Shown here: one piece after another, positions 22,911 to 35,087 of the stretch
How the letters are laid out: every line of letters begins with the position of its first letter
Position numbering within the stretch: the stretch's first letter is position 1
Source: Piromyces finnis
Taxonomy: Eukaryota; Neocallimastigomycota; Neocallimastigomycetes; Neocallimastigales; Neocallimastigaceae
DNA: 64,000 bases
NCBI GenBank assembly: GCA_002104945.1
Contig: MCFH01000056.1
Coordinates: 48,501 to 112,500, forward strand
Direction of reading: 5' to 3'
Notes under the pieces: generated by a model
What the model saw: the letters and a program-made list of their open reading frames with translations, nothing else
Databases searched by the model: none
Told to the model about the DNA's origin: nothing
Translations under genes and position numbers: made by a program

Positions 22911-24286
22911 ATGGCTACCGAATATATTCTTTCTAACCACGGACGTCCACTTAACGGTGATAATTTTAGTGCTTGGAAATTAAGAATTACCAGCATCCTC
23001 ACCGCTTTAAATCTCAAGAATTACTTAGACCAAAATATTACTACTGATGGAATTCAAGACCCAGGTGAAATCCTAGGAATACAAAAGGAAAATGCAGCTG
23101 CCATATCTATTATACTTAACAATATTGAAGATAAAATCTACCCGCTGATAACCGATACTGATACTGCCCACGAACTTATGGAAAACTTAAAAATCCTCTT
23201 TGAGCAAGACGAAGATGTAACTTTATAAGAATGGATGAACAAATTAAGAGATATGAAGGTCAAAAATCACAAAGAAATACTTAGCTTAACTAGTAAAATG
23301 ATGTCCATATTCAAACAAATGGAGAAGAAAAAGTTACCAATTACTGAACAAGAAAAAATAGATTGCCTTTTAGGGTGTATGCCAAAGGAACTAAAAATCA
23401 TTTTTATTTCCGGAACTACAACTACTGCAAATGACCTTTATGAAGATATTAAAAATAAATACAAATTACTCTACCATATAGGAAAAATAAAGAAATTAAA
23501 AATACAAAAAACTATGATGAAGACATGATGGACATCGACTTAGTTAACAATATAATGAAATTTAACCAGGGCAATAACAATAACTCAAGAACAAGCAAAT
23601 ACTGTCATATATGTAACATGAAAAATCATAATACTAGTGAATGTGGTTATAACACAAAAAACAAGTATAGATACAACAAATACAACAACAACAACAACAA
23701 CAACAGTAGAAGTAAACCATATCAAAATAACAAAAGAAATTATAATAGAAACAACATCAATTATTTAAACAAGAAAGAAATGGATGAAATCTTGTCAAAT
23801 GAGGGACTTGCCTATATTAATAACATCAATAATAAAGAAAACAATGAAAAATCTTCGAACTCTACTACCTGGATATACGATATAGGTGCTTCTGAACACA
23901 TAACTAATGATAAAAGTATTTTAAGAAATTTTGTTGAACAAAAATTAAAAATGAAATGTGCCAACAATACTACTTGCGAATTTCAGGAATTCGGTACATA
24001 CGAAGGAAAACTAAATAACTATAACATAATATTAAAAAGGGTTTTATACTCCAAGGATATAGCACAAAATCTAATAAGTGGAATAAAATTAGCACAATCA
24101 CACATAGATTGTGAAATAATTAATAAAAATTTCAAACCACAGTTAATAATCAAATACAATAATAAAAATATATTTAGAACACATGTCAATAAAGGGAATA
24201 ATTTCAAAATTAAAACACAAAATAATATTACTTTCAATGATAGAAAGTTATATTGTTTCAATGAAAATTTATCAAATAATATATAG
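22911..24286 (+). pseudogene. Copia Gag and protease region, broken
   Basis: Gag starts MATEYILSNHGRPLNGDNFSAW, typical of copia Gag. A TAA at 23226-23228 interrupts the frame, which continues unchanged from 23229. A frameshift just before 23525 moves reading to another frame, in which a CCHC knuckle (CHICNMKNHNTSEC) and an Asn-rich linker follow. The protease motif reads WIYDIGASEHIT, with Ile where the family has Ser in DSGAS. The frame ends with TAG at 24284, where LWHxRLGH-type elements have Trp. Confidence 0.88.
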
Positions 24287-25002
24287 CACAATAGATTAGG
24301 ACATTACTATAACAAAAGTCTAGAAAAATTTTTAAAGTCACACAAAATTGAAAATAATGAATGTCTACACTGTAAAATATCAAAATTAAATAGAAAACCA
24401 CACAATGGAATTCCACCCAAAGCAACTAGAAGAAACGAAGTTATTCATTCCGACGTTATGGGACCTTTACCACCATCAATAAATTAATATAAATATATTC
24501 TAACTTTTATTGACGAAGCTACTAGAAAAGGTTAGGTATTTAATCTAAAAAACAAATCAGATTTTACTAGTACGACTATCAATTTTATTAAGTTAATCAA
24601 CAATAACTACCCAAATGAAAAAATTAAAATATTTAAGTCTGATAATGGAAAAGAATACAATAATAAAAAATTATTAAATTTTTGCAAACGAAATGGTATT
24701 AAGAAAGAATATTCTCCTCCTTACAATCCTCAAAATAATGGAATAGCTGAGCGTTTCAACAGAACTATTACATCGTGTGTTAAAACAATTTTGTATTGGG
24801 CAAAACTTAGTTTAAACTTTTGGGAATATGCAGTAAAACATGCTGTATATATTTATAATAATACCACACAGTAGTATCTCAAATAAAACTCCTAATGAAA
24901 TATACTTCAATAAAAAGATAAATTTAAACTATATAAAAACTTTTGGCTGTATTGCATACTATAAGAATTTCAATCATAACAAAAGAAAATTTGATATCAA
25001 CT
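24287..25002 (+). pseudogene. Copia integrase, broken
   Basis: Integrase zinc finger (HNRLGHYYNKSLEKFL...CLHCKISKL), catalytic Asp region (IHSDVMGPL), second Asp (FKSDNGKEYNN) and Glu (NNGIAERFNRT) are all recognisable in one frame with in-frame TAA (near 24484) and TAG (near 24532), followed by a frameshift near 24870. The coding sequence then runs into a solo LTR at 25003 and resumes in frame at 25361. Confidence 0.88.
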
Positions 25003-25360
25003 TGTAATGAAATATTATAATAATAAACACACTAAAGTATATAACTAATATTTTTTTAATAATTTTTATTTATTAAATTTATTATTATAATACAACTAAT
25101 TCGCTAGGTCAGTGTATTATCAAACTAAAGACAAAACGAAAAAAACTAATTTTATTAATTGTTAATAAAAACACTAAAGAGCTATCTTATCTTTCGTATT
25201 CTCTTTTATACATGAAAAAATAATTTTTTTAATACAATTTGATAAGTGAACTAATTACTTAATGATTGATTAAAAAAATATAATAATAATAATTTCTTTC
25301 ATTAATCTAATCTTAATGATTTCCTAATCTAACCCTTATCACTAGATATACTTCGTTACA
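25003..25360 (+). repeat. Solo LTR, family F
   Basis: 358 bp, TGTAATGAAATATT...ACTTCGTTACA, with perfect target duplication CAACT (24998-25002 and 25361-25365). Its end resembles the terminus of the element 3 LTR, suggesting a Ty3-type parent. Strand assigned from TG...CA only. Confidence 0.82.
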
Positions 25361-25516
25361 CAACTCCAGAAAAGGAATTTACTTAGGATTTAATATTAAT
25401 ACACACTGTTTTATAATTATGGATTTTTACGATCATAATATACATTTAGTAATGGAAGCAGTTTTCATAGAAGAAAAACCAGGAAATCCCAAAATTGAAT
25501 CCGGCAACAATCCTGG
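25361..25516 (+). pseudogene. Copia integrase C-terminal segment between two solo LTRs
   Basis: Open frame encoding SRKGIYLGFNINTHCF and VFIEEKPGNPKIES, matching the post-catalytic GIFLGY-like motif of copia integrase. It joins in frame to 24998-25002 upstream and 26285 downstream when the solo LTRs and one duplication each are ignored. Confidence 0.8.
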
Positions 25517-26284
25517 TGTAAAATATTCTAAAGTTCAGGTTTGTATACAACACTAAACTAACAATTAAACTAATTATTTTTAATAATAATTTTTATTTAT
25601 TTATTTATTTATTTTTAAAACTATACTAACTAAACAACCGTTGATTACTTTACCGTGAAGGATATTTTACCAGAGCCCTCACTAGGTAATCAATATTTAT
25701 TATTAAAAAAAAAAAACAACTAAACTAATTATAAACTAATGTTAATTTATCTAAACAAAATTAACCTATACGATTTTCCAACTATCGTTTCAATAGTTGA
25801 AAAATTTTCTTTATTTATACTTTTTAAATAAATTGAATAAATTCTAATATACATGTTTTAATATTATAATTTTACATTGTTTACATTTATACATTTATTA
25901 AAAGAAATTATTTGTATTAAACTATTTAAATTCTATTTATTTACTAAAGAATTTTCTAAACTTAAAATAAAGTTTTGATTTATTTACTATATGGTTGATT
26001 ATATTTCAAACATATATTCAATTTATTTATTTCTAATTTTGAGGCTTAGTTTATAAAAAAAATTTTTTATTATCTAAAATATTTATTGGTTAAAATTTAT
26101 TTAATTTAAAATTTTATTTTATCATCAAAAACTTTATCTTATCATAAAATTAAATTTTACATAAATTTATGTTAATGTATTGTGATATAAATTTTATGAA
26201 AATTTACGGTACATTAATTTAATACATTATACATTATTTTAAATACGTATTAAATACATTATTCTATTAATACAATATTTTACA
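25517..26284 (-). repeat. Solo LTR, family C
   Basis: 768 bp, TGTAAAATATTC...AATATTTTACA, flanked by CCTGG on both sides (25512-25516, 26285-26289). Same family as the 797-bp LTRs of element 4. Orientation taken from element 4, which is minus. Confidence 0.88.
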
Positions 26285-27452
26285 CCTGGCTACCTAAAAC
26301 TTTCAAAAACAAAAAATTCTAATGGTACAATGGTACATGAACATGATCAGGAATCTAACTATGAGGAGATCGATACCAAGCACTATCCTACCATAACTAA
26401 AATTAATAATAATTTTGACAATAATATTCTTGAGGATAGTTACACAGAAGAAGTTTTTCAAGACGACAATAATCTTAGCAATTATGAAAATGATGTAATT
26501 ATTCAAAATAAAAAATTAGTTAACGAGAATTCCAACAAAGATAATAATGAAAATATCAGCAAAAACAATAATAAAAGACCATTTTCACCAACTGAAGATA
26601 CACATATTAGCAAATATAGAATTACAAATACAACTGAAGAAGAAAATATTTCTGAAAATATTGTAAACAACACTATTTATAATATTGACAATAACGATAA
26701 TAATTCTGAATGTAACACAATATTTTCAATTAATACTGAGGTTCCACTAACTTTCAATGATATAATTAAAAGAGAAGATTGGAAAGAATGGAGACGCGCT
26801 ATTAGAAATGAACTTTTAAATCTATACAATAATAAAGTTATGATATTCACCAAAAATATTCCAGAAAATACAAATGTTATCTCTACAAAATGGGTTTTTA
26901 ACATAAAACGTGATTCGAACAATAAAATTTCAACATATAAAGCTAGACTAGTTGCTAGAGGATACAAACAAAAATACAGAATTGATTATGACAATATCTA
27001 CTCACCAACATTAGACATTGTTTGCATTAGACTCATTCTATCTTTAGCTGCTAAATTCAAATGGATCACATACCAATTAGATATTAAGGTAGAGTATTTA
27101 AATGCTCCACTAGACAAAAATGTTTATGTTTCTATTCCCCAAGGCGATAAAAACTACAAAAAGGGTTTCTGGCTTCTTAAGAAATCGTTATATGGATTAA
27201 AACAATCAGGCCGTAATTAGAATATCACTATCTCTGAATTTCTCTCAAAAATTGGATTTACTCAATGTAAATCTGAATCTTGTTTGTTTTATAAAACTTT
27301 TGATAATTCGTTAACTTGTTTGATAGGCCTATACGTAGATGATATGATTATTTCTGGCACTAATCAGGAACTAATTAGCACTATACTAAAAATTAGAAAT
27401 AAATTTTCTATTTCCAAATGTGAAATTATTAATTTCATTTTAGGCAATAAGG
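26285..27452 (+). pseudogene. Copia reverse transcriptase region
   Basis: Acidic Asn-rich linker, then RT: WKEWRRAIRNEL, NVISTKWVFNIKRD, YKARLVARGYKQ, ITYQLDIKVEYLNAPL, KKSLYGLKQSGRN, and the catalytic LYVDDMIISG near 27335. Motif A has DIKVEYLN where DVKTAFLN is usual. An in-frame TAG at 27218 replaces the Trp expected after GRN. The frame is cut at 27453 by a Ty3 element and resumes at 33593. Confidence 0.9.
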
Positions 27453-28010
27453 TGTCAGGAGTTTGTAGAATAGGTTGAATTATTTTATTATTAAATAAAG
27501 TTTGATAAAAATTTTAGGAAAGACAATAGTAAAAATTTATTAAAAATTTATTTAAGAGTTTTTTATTAATAATTTGAATTTAAAATTAAATTTGATTTTT
27601 TATTAACATTTAAAAGTGGACTTTTTATAAGTCAAATAATAAAAGGTTTTATATAAAATTGAAAATAATTCTCAATTGAAGCTTAACTAATTATTTTTTC
27701 TTTAACTATTTATACTAAAGCTTCAATTGAGGCTTTACAATTATTTTAATTTTTATTAATAATAATTAAATTAATAATTAAATAAAAATAATTAATAATA
27801 AAAATTATAAAATTAATATTACTTCGAGAAGGTGTTATAGTTCTTTTACTAAACTAAACTATTTATTCTTCTAAATTTTTCTATTTATTTATTACTAATA
27901 ACTAATGTATTAATAATTAAGATTCTTCTACAAAAATTATTTTATTATTTATTATTAATTAAAGTTAATTATAACAAAAATTTCACTTAATGTAATGTAA
28001 CGTATTGATA
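27453..28010 (-). repeat. 3' LTR of the 27453-33587 element
   Basis: 558 bp. On the minus strand it follows a purine tract (GAGAAGGGACAT). Confidence 0.88.
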
Positions 28011-28041
28011 ATGTCCCTTCTCAAAGACGGATTCCAGACGT

Positions 28042-29531
28042 CTAAAGGAATTTTTCTAGTCTTTCAATATGAACTACGTCTGAAGCTTTGGAATTAGGAG
28101 GAAGTTCTAGCTTAAAAGTAACAGGGGATAATTTTTCAATAATTTTGAAAGGTCCAATTCTTCTAGAGGCAAATTTTTTTAATTTCTTCAACGATGGAAC
28201 TTGTTTGACCCAAACGAAATTACCAATTTTAAATAAAGGTCCTTCAGAGCGGTGTTTATCAGCTTTTTCTTTGTATGATGATTTACTTGAATTAATATTA
28301 TTGTAAATAGAATTAAAATGAACTTTCCAGTCAAGAGTTGTGAATTCTGCATGATTTGACGCACAAGTAAAACTAAGATCTGGATCAAAATTAAGCTTAT
28401 GTCCATAAAAGATTTCAAAAGGAGATTTTTTCGTAGTAGTATTAATAGTATTATTGATAGAAAATTCAACAAGAGGGAGATAATAAGACCATAAGTGAGG
28501 TTCATCATGAGCGATACATCTAAGAGTCTGAGTGACTATTTCGTTTAATCTTTCAACTTGACCATTACTTTGATGGTGATGAGCGGTGGAGTATTTACAT
28601 TCAATCTTGAGAAGGTTGAGAAGCTTTTTCCAAAAATGAGAAGTAAATTGACTTCCACGGTCAGAAGTAATAGAATGCGGTAAACCATGAATTCGGAAGA
28701 TATTTTGAAGAAACATATTAGCAACGTCTTCAGCAGAGGGAGTACCAGTTACGAGAATTAAGTGGATCATCTTGCTAAATTGGTCAACAACGTTCATAAT
28801 AGTAGTATAGCCTGACGAATCTGGTAAGTCTGTAATAAAATCATCGTTGATAAAGGTCCATGGTAAAGAAGGAGTTTTTGTAAGTTGGTTCAATCCATAT
28901 GGGGAATGAGTAGCTTCTTTCCTAATGGCGCATATAACACATTTCTTAATAAACAGATCAACATCGTCATGCAACTTAGGCCAATAGTAGTATCTGGTAA
29001 TTAATTCTTCAGTTTTCTTTGTTCCAAAATGACCAGCAACTGGTGTAGCATGGTATTTTTGAATAGTGGAAATTCTCATGTTTATAGGCAGATAAATCCT
29101 ATTATTATAATAAAGAATATCGTTAATAATTTCATAATTTTTATTATACTCACCGTTTAATTTAATTGAATTTATAATTTTTTGAATTTCAAGATCAAAT
29201 TGGTATTGTTTTTTGATTTCATCAAAGAATAATTCATTATCATTAAAAGAAGTAATAAGTCCAATAAATAAGTCAGGTCGTCTTGATAGAATATCGGCTT
29301 TCTTGTTTGAGGCTCCACTACGGTAGACAATTTCATAGTTGAACTTAGAAAGGAATTCAAACCAACGGATTTGTCTATCCGAAAGAACTTCAGGCTTCTT
29401 GGGGAATTTTAAGTTTTTATGGTCACAATAGATTTTGAAAGGCTCCTTGGTTCCTTGTAGATAATTCCTCCATTCTTTGAGAGCAGAGATAATTGCTAGT
29501 AATTCTTTATCGTAAATGTCATATCGCACTT
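28042..29531 (-). pseudogene. Pol C-terminal part: RNase H and integrase
   Basis: Begins [20 protein letters not shown], the middle of Ty3 RNase H, directly at the solo LTR junction. Integrase follows: finger YHATPVAGHFG...CVICAIRKE, catalytic Asp region [20 protein letters not shown], and HHHQSNGQVERLNE with the catalytic Glu. Ends with FKLELPPNS...VVHIERLEKFL and no chromodomain. No internal stops. Separated from its N-terminal part only by the 794-bp insertion. Confidence 0.9.
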
Positions 29532-30325
29532 TGTAAAAGTATAAAATTTAAAACAGATTTTATACTTAAAACAAAACAATTTTTATTAACACAAAAATAA
29601 AAAAATAAAACATTAAATTTTTATTTTTAAAAAAAAACATTTTTATTTAAACTCTTAAAAAATATTATTAACTATACAATAGTTAATAATTAAAAAATTG
29701 AAAATAACAATTACATCGATTTAATAAACAAAAATTACATGTATTTATATTTTTTCATAATTATATTCTAATATATTATTCTATTTAAATAAACATATAT
29801 TTAATATAAAATAAACAAAACTAATTTAATTAAATAATAAAATAAAAGAACTAAACTAAACTAATTCATTATACTTTTAATTCAATTTGAGTAAACTCAA
29901 AATTGAATAAAGCCCATGTATTTTCTATAAATTAATTTAATATTATCAATACTATTCTTAATATATTTCCTATTGAAACATAAACAAATCTATTTTTAAA
30001 ACTAAGTTAAAATTATTAAACTATTCTAAATTTAAATAAAAAAGTATAATCTATTCTAAAATTAAATAAAAAGTATTTAAAAAAATATTTTAATTATTTA
30101 AAATATTTGAAATATTTAAATTTAGTTAAAATTCTTTTATTCCTTAAATTTAAATATTTATCTTAATTTAATTTTAACGGAATTATTATAAAACAATTTA
30201 TTATTAAATTATTCCATAAAATTTATTCAAAAATTTTATAATCAATTTTACTAAATATTAATTTATTATTTAATAATTAATAATTAATTATTAAATAATC
30301 TAAAGATATATATTATATCTTTACA
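29532..30325 (+). repeat. Solo LTR, family E, inside RNase H
   Basis: 794 bp, TGTAAAAGTATAAAA...ATATCTTTACA, with perfect target duplication CACTT (29527-29531, 30326-30330). Removing it and one duplication rejoins the RNase H frame (KNAEV to RYDIYD). Related to 12001-12717. Confidence 0.88.
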
Positions 30326-32155
30326 CACTTCTGCATTTTTTAATCCTTTTGACATATATGCACACGGATACAATTTATTATTTTTATCATATTGAGACAA
30401 AACGGCTCCCACGGCATAATTACTAGCATCTGTTTCGACAATAAAAGGCTGAGTAGGATCTGGAATCATTAGGATGGGGTCCGTGGTAAAGGCTTCTTTA
30501 AGTGTAGAAAAGGAAGCTTCTTGTTCGTCTTCCCAGATAAATTCTTGCCCTTTTCTTGTTAATTTGGTTAAAGGCTGGGCAATTTTTGAAAAATTGAGAA
30601 CAAATCGGCGGTAGAAATTTGCTAATCCTAAAAATTGTTGCACTTCTTTTATATTAGTTGGTCGAAGCCAATTCTGAATAGTAGCTACTTTATCTTGACA
30701 CATAGAAATTCCTTTGTCAGAGATTTGATATCCAAGAAATTCTACAGAAGATTTGAAAAATTCACATTTCTTTAATTTACAATAAAGTCCATTATTAAGT
30801 AATATTCTTAAGACTTCCTTAACATGGCTAATGTGTTCTTCACGCGTTTTTGAAAAAATTAGTATGTCATCAATATAGGAAAAGGCGAATTTATCCAATA
30901 CAGGGGTTAGGATATCATTAAGAAAATATTGAAATGTGGCTGGAGCATTGGTAAGACCAAAAGGCATTACTTCATATTCAAAATGTCCGAATCTTGTGCG
31001 AAAGGCAGTTTTTGCTTGATCTCCATCCTTGATGCGTACTAAATTATAAGCACCTGGTAGATCTAATTTAGTAAAGTAGGAACATCCTTGAACGCGATTG
31101 AGTAAGTCCTTGATTAATGGCAACGGGTACGAGTTTCTAATTGTGGCTTGATTAAGTTTTCTATAGTCAATACAAAGGCGGAGAGTACCATCTTTCTTTG
31201 GTACAAATAATACTGGAGCACCATAAGGAGATTTGGAAGGCTTAATAAATCCTTTTCTCAAGTTTTCTTCAATATATTCCTTTAAAGTTTCTTGTTCCTG
31301 AAGAGTTAATGAATACAAAGGTCCATAGAATGGCACTGAATTTGGTTTTAAGTCAATGGCGCAGTCATACACTCTGTGTGGCAGTAATTCTTCTGGTAGT
31401 TTTTCATCAAAAATTTCTTTGATTTCCATTAATTCATTTGGGATTCTTGGTTCCTGTTGATTGCTATCTTCTTCATTAAAAAGTAAATCTTGTTCTGTGA
31501 AGTCTCTAATTACATTGACTTCAATACATTGTTCTTCAACTGATCTAGAAATTGATGCCGGAAATTCTAAGGTAAATTCATTATCGAAATTGAAGGTAGC
31601 TTTATTATCCTTAAGCCAATTGTACCCAATAATACCTGAATAGTTATTTAGATTAATAATAAGGAATGTGATGGAACTATAATAGTTTTGATACTGGATA
31701 GGCATTTCTGAAGTTTTTCCGAATACGGTAGATTTTCCATTAATACCATTGACATAGTTGATTTCTGGGTCTGGAGTATATTTGATTTCATGTTGTTCAG
31801 CATAATTCTTATCGAGGAAACAGGCAAAAGCACCAGTGTCGATTAAAAATGAGGTAGATACAGTTTTACTATTTGAGATTAACTCAAATGTGGCTACTGG
31901 ACATGTTTTTTCTTCTTGGACTTCAGCACTAATAGTAGAAATATTGGTAGAATGGTCTTGTCGATGTCTAATATCACTTTGTCGTTTAAAACAATTATAT
32001 TCACTATGGCCAACTCTTTTACAATAACTACAACGCTCAAAATTAGAGTTTCGATTACGGTTAACAGCTGGAGTTTCACTTGAATGATTTGGACTAGACC
32101 TGATTGGAGGGGTTTTGTAATTTCTCTGATTGTTCTTTCTTTGCCGGCGATTCAT
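30326..32155 (-). pseudogene. Gag NC, protease, RT and N-terminal RNase H
   Basis: Starts MNRRQRKNN two codons after a stop and carries the Gag CCHC knuckle (CSYCKRVGHSEYNC), retropepsin motif FLIDTGAFACFLD, RT with GCSYFTKLDLPGAYNLVR, MPFGLTNAPATFQ and FSYIDDILIFSK, then RNase H VETDASNYAVGAVL. It ends in the solo LTR at 30325. Same reading frame as the capsid segment upstream. Confidence 0.9.
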
Positions 32156-32158
32156 TTG

Positions 32159-32788
32159 TTAGAGTAGATGACGATCAAGTCGGACCGCAAGTTGAGCAAG
32201 GTCATCTAAGGTTTCTGGAGGAGGGAAAATATTATCAATTCTTTCTTGTAGACGGCTATTCAATCCTTGATAAAAGTTGTCAGTTAAAAGAGCTTCATCA
32301 GTATCTATAAATACGGCGAGGCGACGGAATTCATTAACGTAGTCTAACACATTACCAATTCCATGTTGGCGTAAACGTCTGAACTGACGTTGATAGTGGT
32401 ATTCTAAATCGGGATCACCAAAGGTGTTTCGGATTCTCTTGATGAATCCTTCAGTATCTTGCTTAAGTAACAGATATCTTTCCAAAAGTTTACTAGCCCA
32501 TTGATAGGCTTGTCCTCCCATATTGTTTAAAAGGTAGCTTACTTGTTTATCTGGTGTAGGAAAGCGATGAGAATAGTTTGCAAAGTTTGTCTTACAATGA
32601 GCAATGTAAGATTCTACCATAACTCTATCTCCAAAAAATCTTGGTGGACGTCTCATATTATCATCAACGTCCATCGGTTCAGCTTCTTCTTCCACAGATC
32701 TTGAGTCATCAAGTAGAGGTTCTTGTTCTTCCATATCAGCGGCTGCGTAAGCTACATAGACTTCATTATTATTATTATTGCGGCTCAT
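32159..32788 (-). pseudogene. Gag capsid segment, ends at an in-frame TAA
   Basis: 209 residues: acidic N-terminus, then RPPRFFGDRVMVESYIAHCK and DPDLEYHYQRQFRRLRQHG, typical of Ty3 capsid. The stop TAA (32159-32161) is followed two codons later by ATG in the same frame, so capsid and nucleocapsid are separated by one stop. A point mutation or a stop-restart arrangement would both fit. The position between CA and NC favours mutation. Confidence 0.82.
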
Positions 32789-32868
32789 TTTAATCTTACT
32801 GAGAATAGTTAAGTGTACGGTAGTTATAATAATCCAAGGTATTCTGTTAAAGTAGAATTGAGAATTAT

Positions 32869-33587
32869 TATCAGGAGTTTGTAGAATAGGTTGAATTATT
32901 TTATTATTAAATAAAGTTTGATAAAAATTTTAGGAAAGACAATAGTAAAAATTGAGAATTATTTTCAATTTTATATAAAACCTTTTATTATTTGACTTAT
33001 AAAAAAGTCCACTTTTAAATGTTAATAAAAAAATCAAATTTAATTTTAAGTTCAAATTATAATTAAAAAACTCTTAAATAAATTTTTAATAAATTTTTAC
33101 TATTGTCTTTCCTAAAATTTTTATCAAAGAGTTTTTTAATTATAATTTGAATTTAAAATTAAATTTGATTTTTTATTAACATTTAAAAGTGGACTTTTTT
33201 ATAAGTCAAATAATAAAATGTTTTATATAAAATTGAAAATAATTCTCAATTGAAGCTTAACTAATTATTTTTTCTTTAACTATTTATACTAAAGCTTCAA
33301 TTGAGGCTTTACAATTATTTTAATTTTTTATTAACAATAATTACTAATAATTACTAATTAAATAAAAATAATTAATAATAAAAATTATAAAATTAATATT
33401 ACTTCGAGGTGTTATAATTCTTTTACTAAACTAAACTATTTATTCTTCTAAATTTTTCTATTTATTTATTACTAATAACTAATTTATTAATAATTAAGAT
33501 TCTTCTACAAAAATTATTTTATTATTTATTATTAATTAAAGTTAATTATAACAAAAATTTCACTTAACGTAATGTAACGTATTGATA
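32869..33587 (-). repeat. 5' LTR with inverted internal duplication
   Basis: 719 bp against 558 bp in the 3' LTR. The extra length is 32954-33129, an inverted copy of an LTR segment that can pair with the forward copy directly downstream (33130-33247) and with 32909-32953. Confidence 0.85.
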
Positions 33588-34405
33588 TAAGGTTGTACAA
33601 GAAAATTTCAGTTACACAATTTCCCAAAAAATCATATATTGAAAATATTTTTTCAAAATACAATTTTAACAATATTAAAAAATCTAAAACTCCTTGTACT
33701 GGCGAAAATTATGTTTCTAAGAACAATTCTTTATTCGATAAAACTGTCTACAAATCGGTTATTGGTTCTTTAATTCACTTAGCTAAATGCACCCGCCCTG
33801 ACATTACTTATGCAGTTAATAATGCCGCCAGATATTGTGAAAATCCTACTGTTAGTGACTAGCATAAAATTATTAATATATTTAAATATCTCAATTTTTC
33901 TATGGACTACTCTATCACTTATGATGGATCTGGTGAATTTATTGCTTATTCTGATGTTGATTTGGGGGGAGACAAGAATGACAGAAAATCTACATCAGGC
34001 AATCTAATTTGTACAGGAAATAAACCAATCTTTTGGTTATCAAAGAAACAAAAAGTAGTTGCTCTTTCAACAGCTGAAGCGGAACTTATAAGTACTTCAG
34101 AACTAACAAGAAAAATTCTATGGCTAAAAAACATTTTTAAGGAAATTTTAAACAAAAATTTATCAATAAAAATATACACAGACAACCTATCAAGTAAAAG
34201 GACAATTGAAAATGGTCAGTTTAACAACAACATGAAACATATAGACCTTAGAGAACATTTTATTTTTGATGCAATTAAAAATAATAAAATAATTCTAGAA
34301 TATATTAAATCCGAAGATATGCTTGCTGACACATTAACTAAAAATACTAACGGTCCAAAAATGACTAAATTCACAAACTTAATTTTTAGTAAACAAAATA
34401 AATAA
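33588..34405 (+). pseudogene. Copia RNase H region
   Basis: Continues the RT frame from 27452. It includes YKSVIGSLIHLAKCTRPDITY, a TAG at 33860-33862 where Trp is usual (SD-x-HKIINIFKYL), YSDVDLGGDKNDRKSTSG, FWLSKKQKVVALSTAEAEL and the C-terminal HIDLREHFIFD...EDMLADTLTK block. Polyprotein end at 34405, then purine tract TTTGAGGGGGAG and the 3' LTR. Confidence 0.92.
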
Positions 34406-34422
34406 TTAAGTTTGAGGGGGAG

Positions 34423-34561
34423 TGAAAGAATATAATTCAGCTAGAACTTAAATTACTAATAAAAATTTATATTACTAATATTAAACTTTAATTAATAATA
34501 AAATTAGTAATATAAATTAGTAATTACATTATAATTTTATTATTAATTAAAGTTTAATATT
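34423..34561 (+). repeat. Copia 3' LTR, left part
   Basis: Begins TGAAAGAATATAATTCAGC, matching the 5' LTR. The last ~55 bp turn back as an inverted copy of LTR sequence before the fold-back element begins at GGCCGTTTT. Confidence 0.85.
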
Positions 34562-35087
34562 GGCCGTTTTAGCCAGACTTTTTAGCCAGAAGAAATTTGA
34601 CCTCAGGCAGAAGTTTAGCCAGGAAAATTTAGTAATCTGGCAAAAATCTAGGCTTTATGGATCAAGAAATCTAGGTCATACTAAATTCCTGGTTATGTAT
34701 TTTTTCCCGAGCAAGATTAGAGCAGAAAGAATTTGAGGAAGCGTAAGCTTTCCTAATTCGTTAGGGCATATGTAATGCCCGTGGCATGTCGCCGCTCGGG
34801 TTATATCTATGGGAGGCCTTGTTCTTGGTAGGCAAAGTTGGTACCAGTCTCTAATAGTGGGGGACAAGAGTGCATCATAAGGGAGAAATACCAGGCAAGA
34901 TCAAGTGCATTATAAAGGGTAAAGGAGAAATACCTGGTATGGTTAAAGGGATAGATGCACTATAGTAACACACAAAAAGTGCATCATAAAAATAAAAACA
35001 AAAAGCATGTGCCACAATTAAAAAAGATAGATTCACTGTAATGGGAGACAAAATATTATGGGAGACATTTAGGTTACACATAATTTT
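34562..35087 (+). repeat. Left inverted repeat of the fold-back element
   Basis: Contains a GC-richer core (about 34760-34860) with hairpin potential (ATGCC-CGT-GGCAT). A 63-codon open frame at 34676-34867 occurs identically at 48742-48933 only because the arms are copies. I do not regard it as a gene. Confidence 0.85.

Larger units (their letters stand above)
27453..33587 (-). mobile_element. Ty3-type retrotransposon inside copia RT
   Basis: LTRs 27453-28010 and 32869-33587, target duplication TAAGG (27448-27452, 33588-33592). Gag, protease, RT, RNase H and integrase are recognisable. It is interrupted by a solo LTR in RNase H. The 5' LTR carries a 176-bp inverted internal duplication. No chromodomain. 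Its termini (TATCAATAC and TGACA on the element strand) do not follow a perfect TG...CA rule. Confidence 0.9.

Noticed and set aside
24284-33862. UAG reassigned to tryptophan or another amino acid
   Set aside because: Element 2 gag and copia Gag-protease use TAG or TAA in stop-like positions, and the copia element has frameshifts as well, so decay is simpler.
34676-34867. 63-codon open frame repeated identically at 48742-48933
   Set aside because: It lies in the two arms of the inverted repeat, so identity reflects the arms. No domain, and no sign of codon-level constraint.
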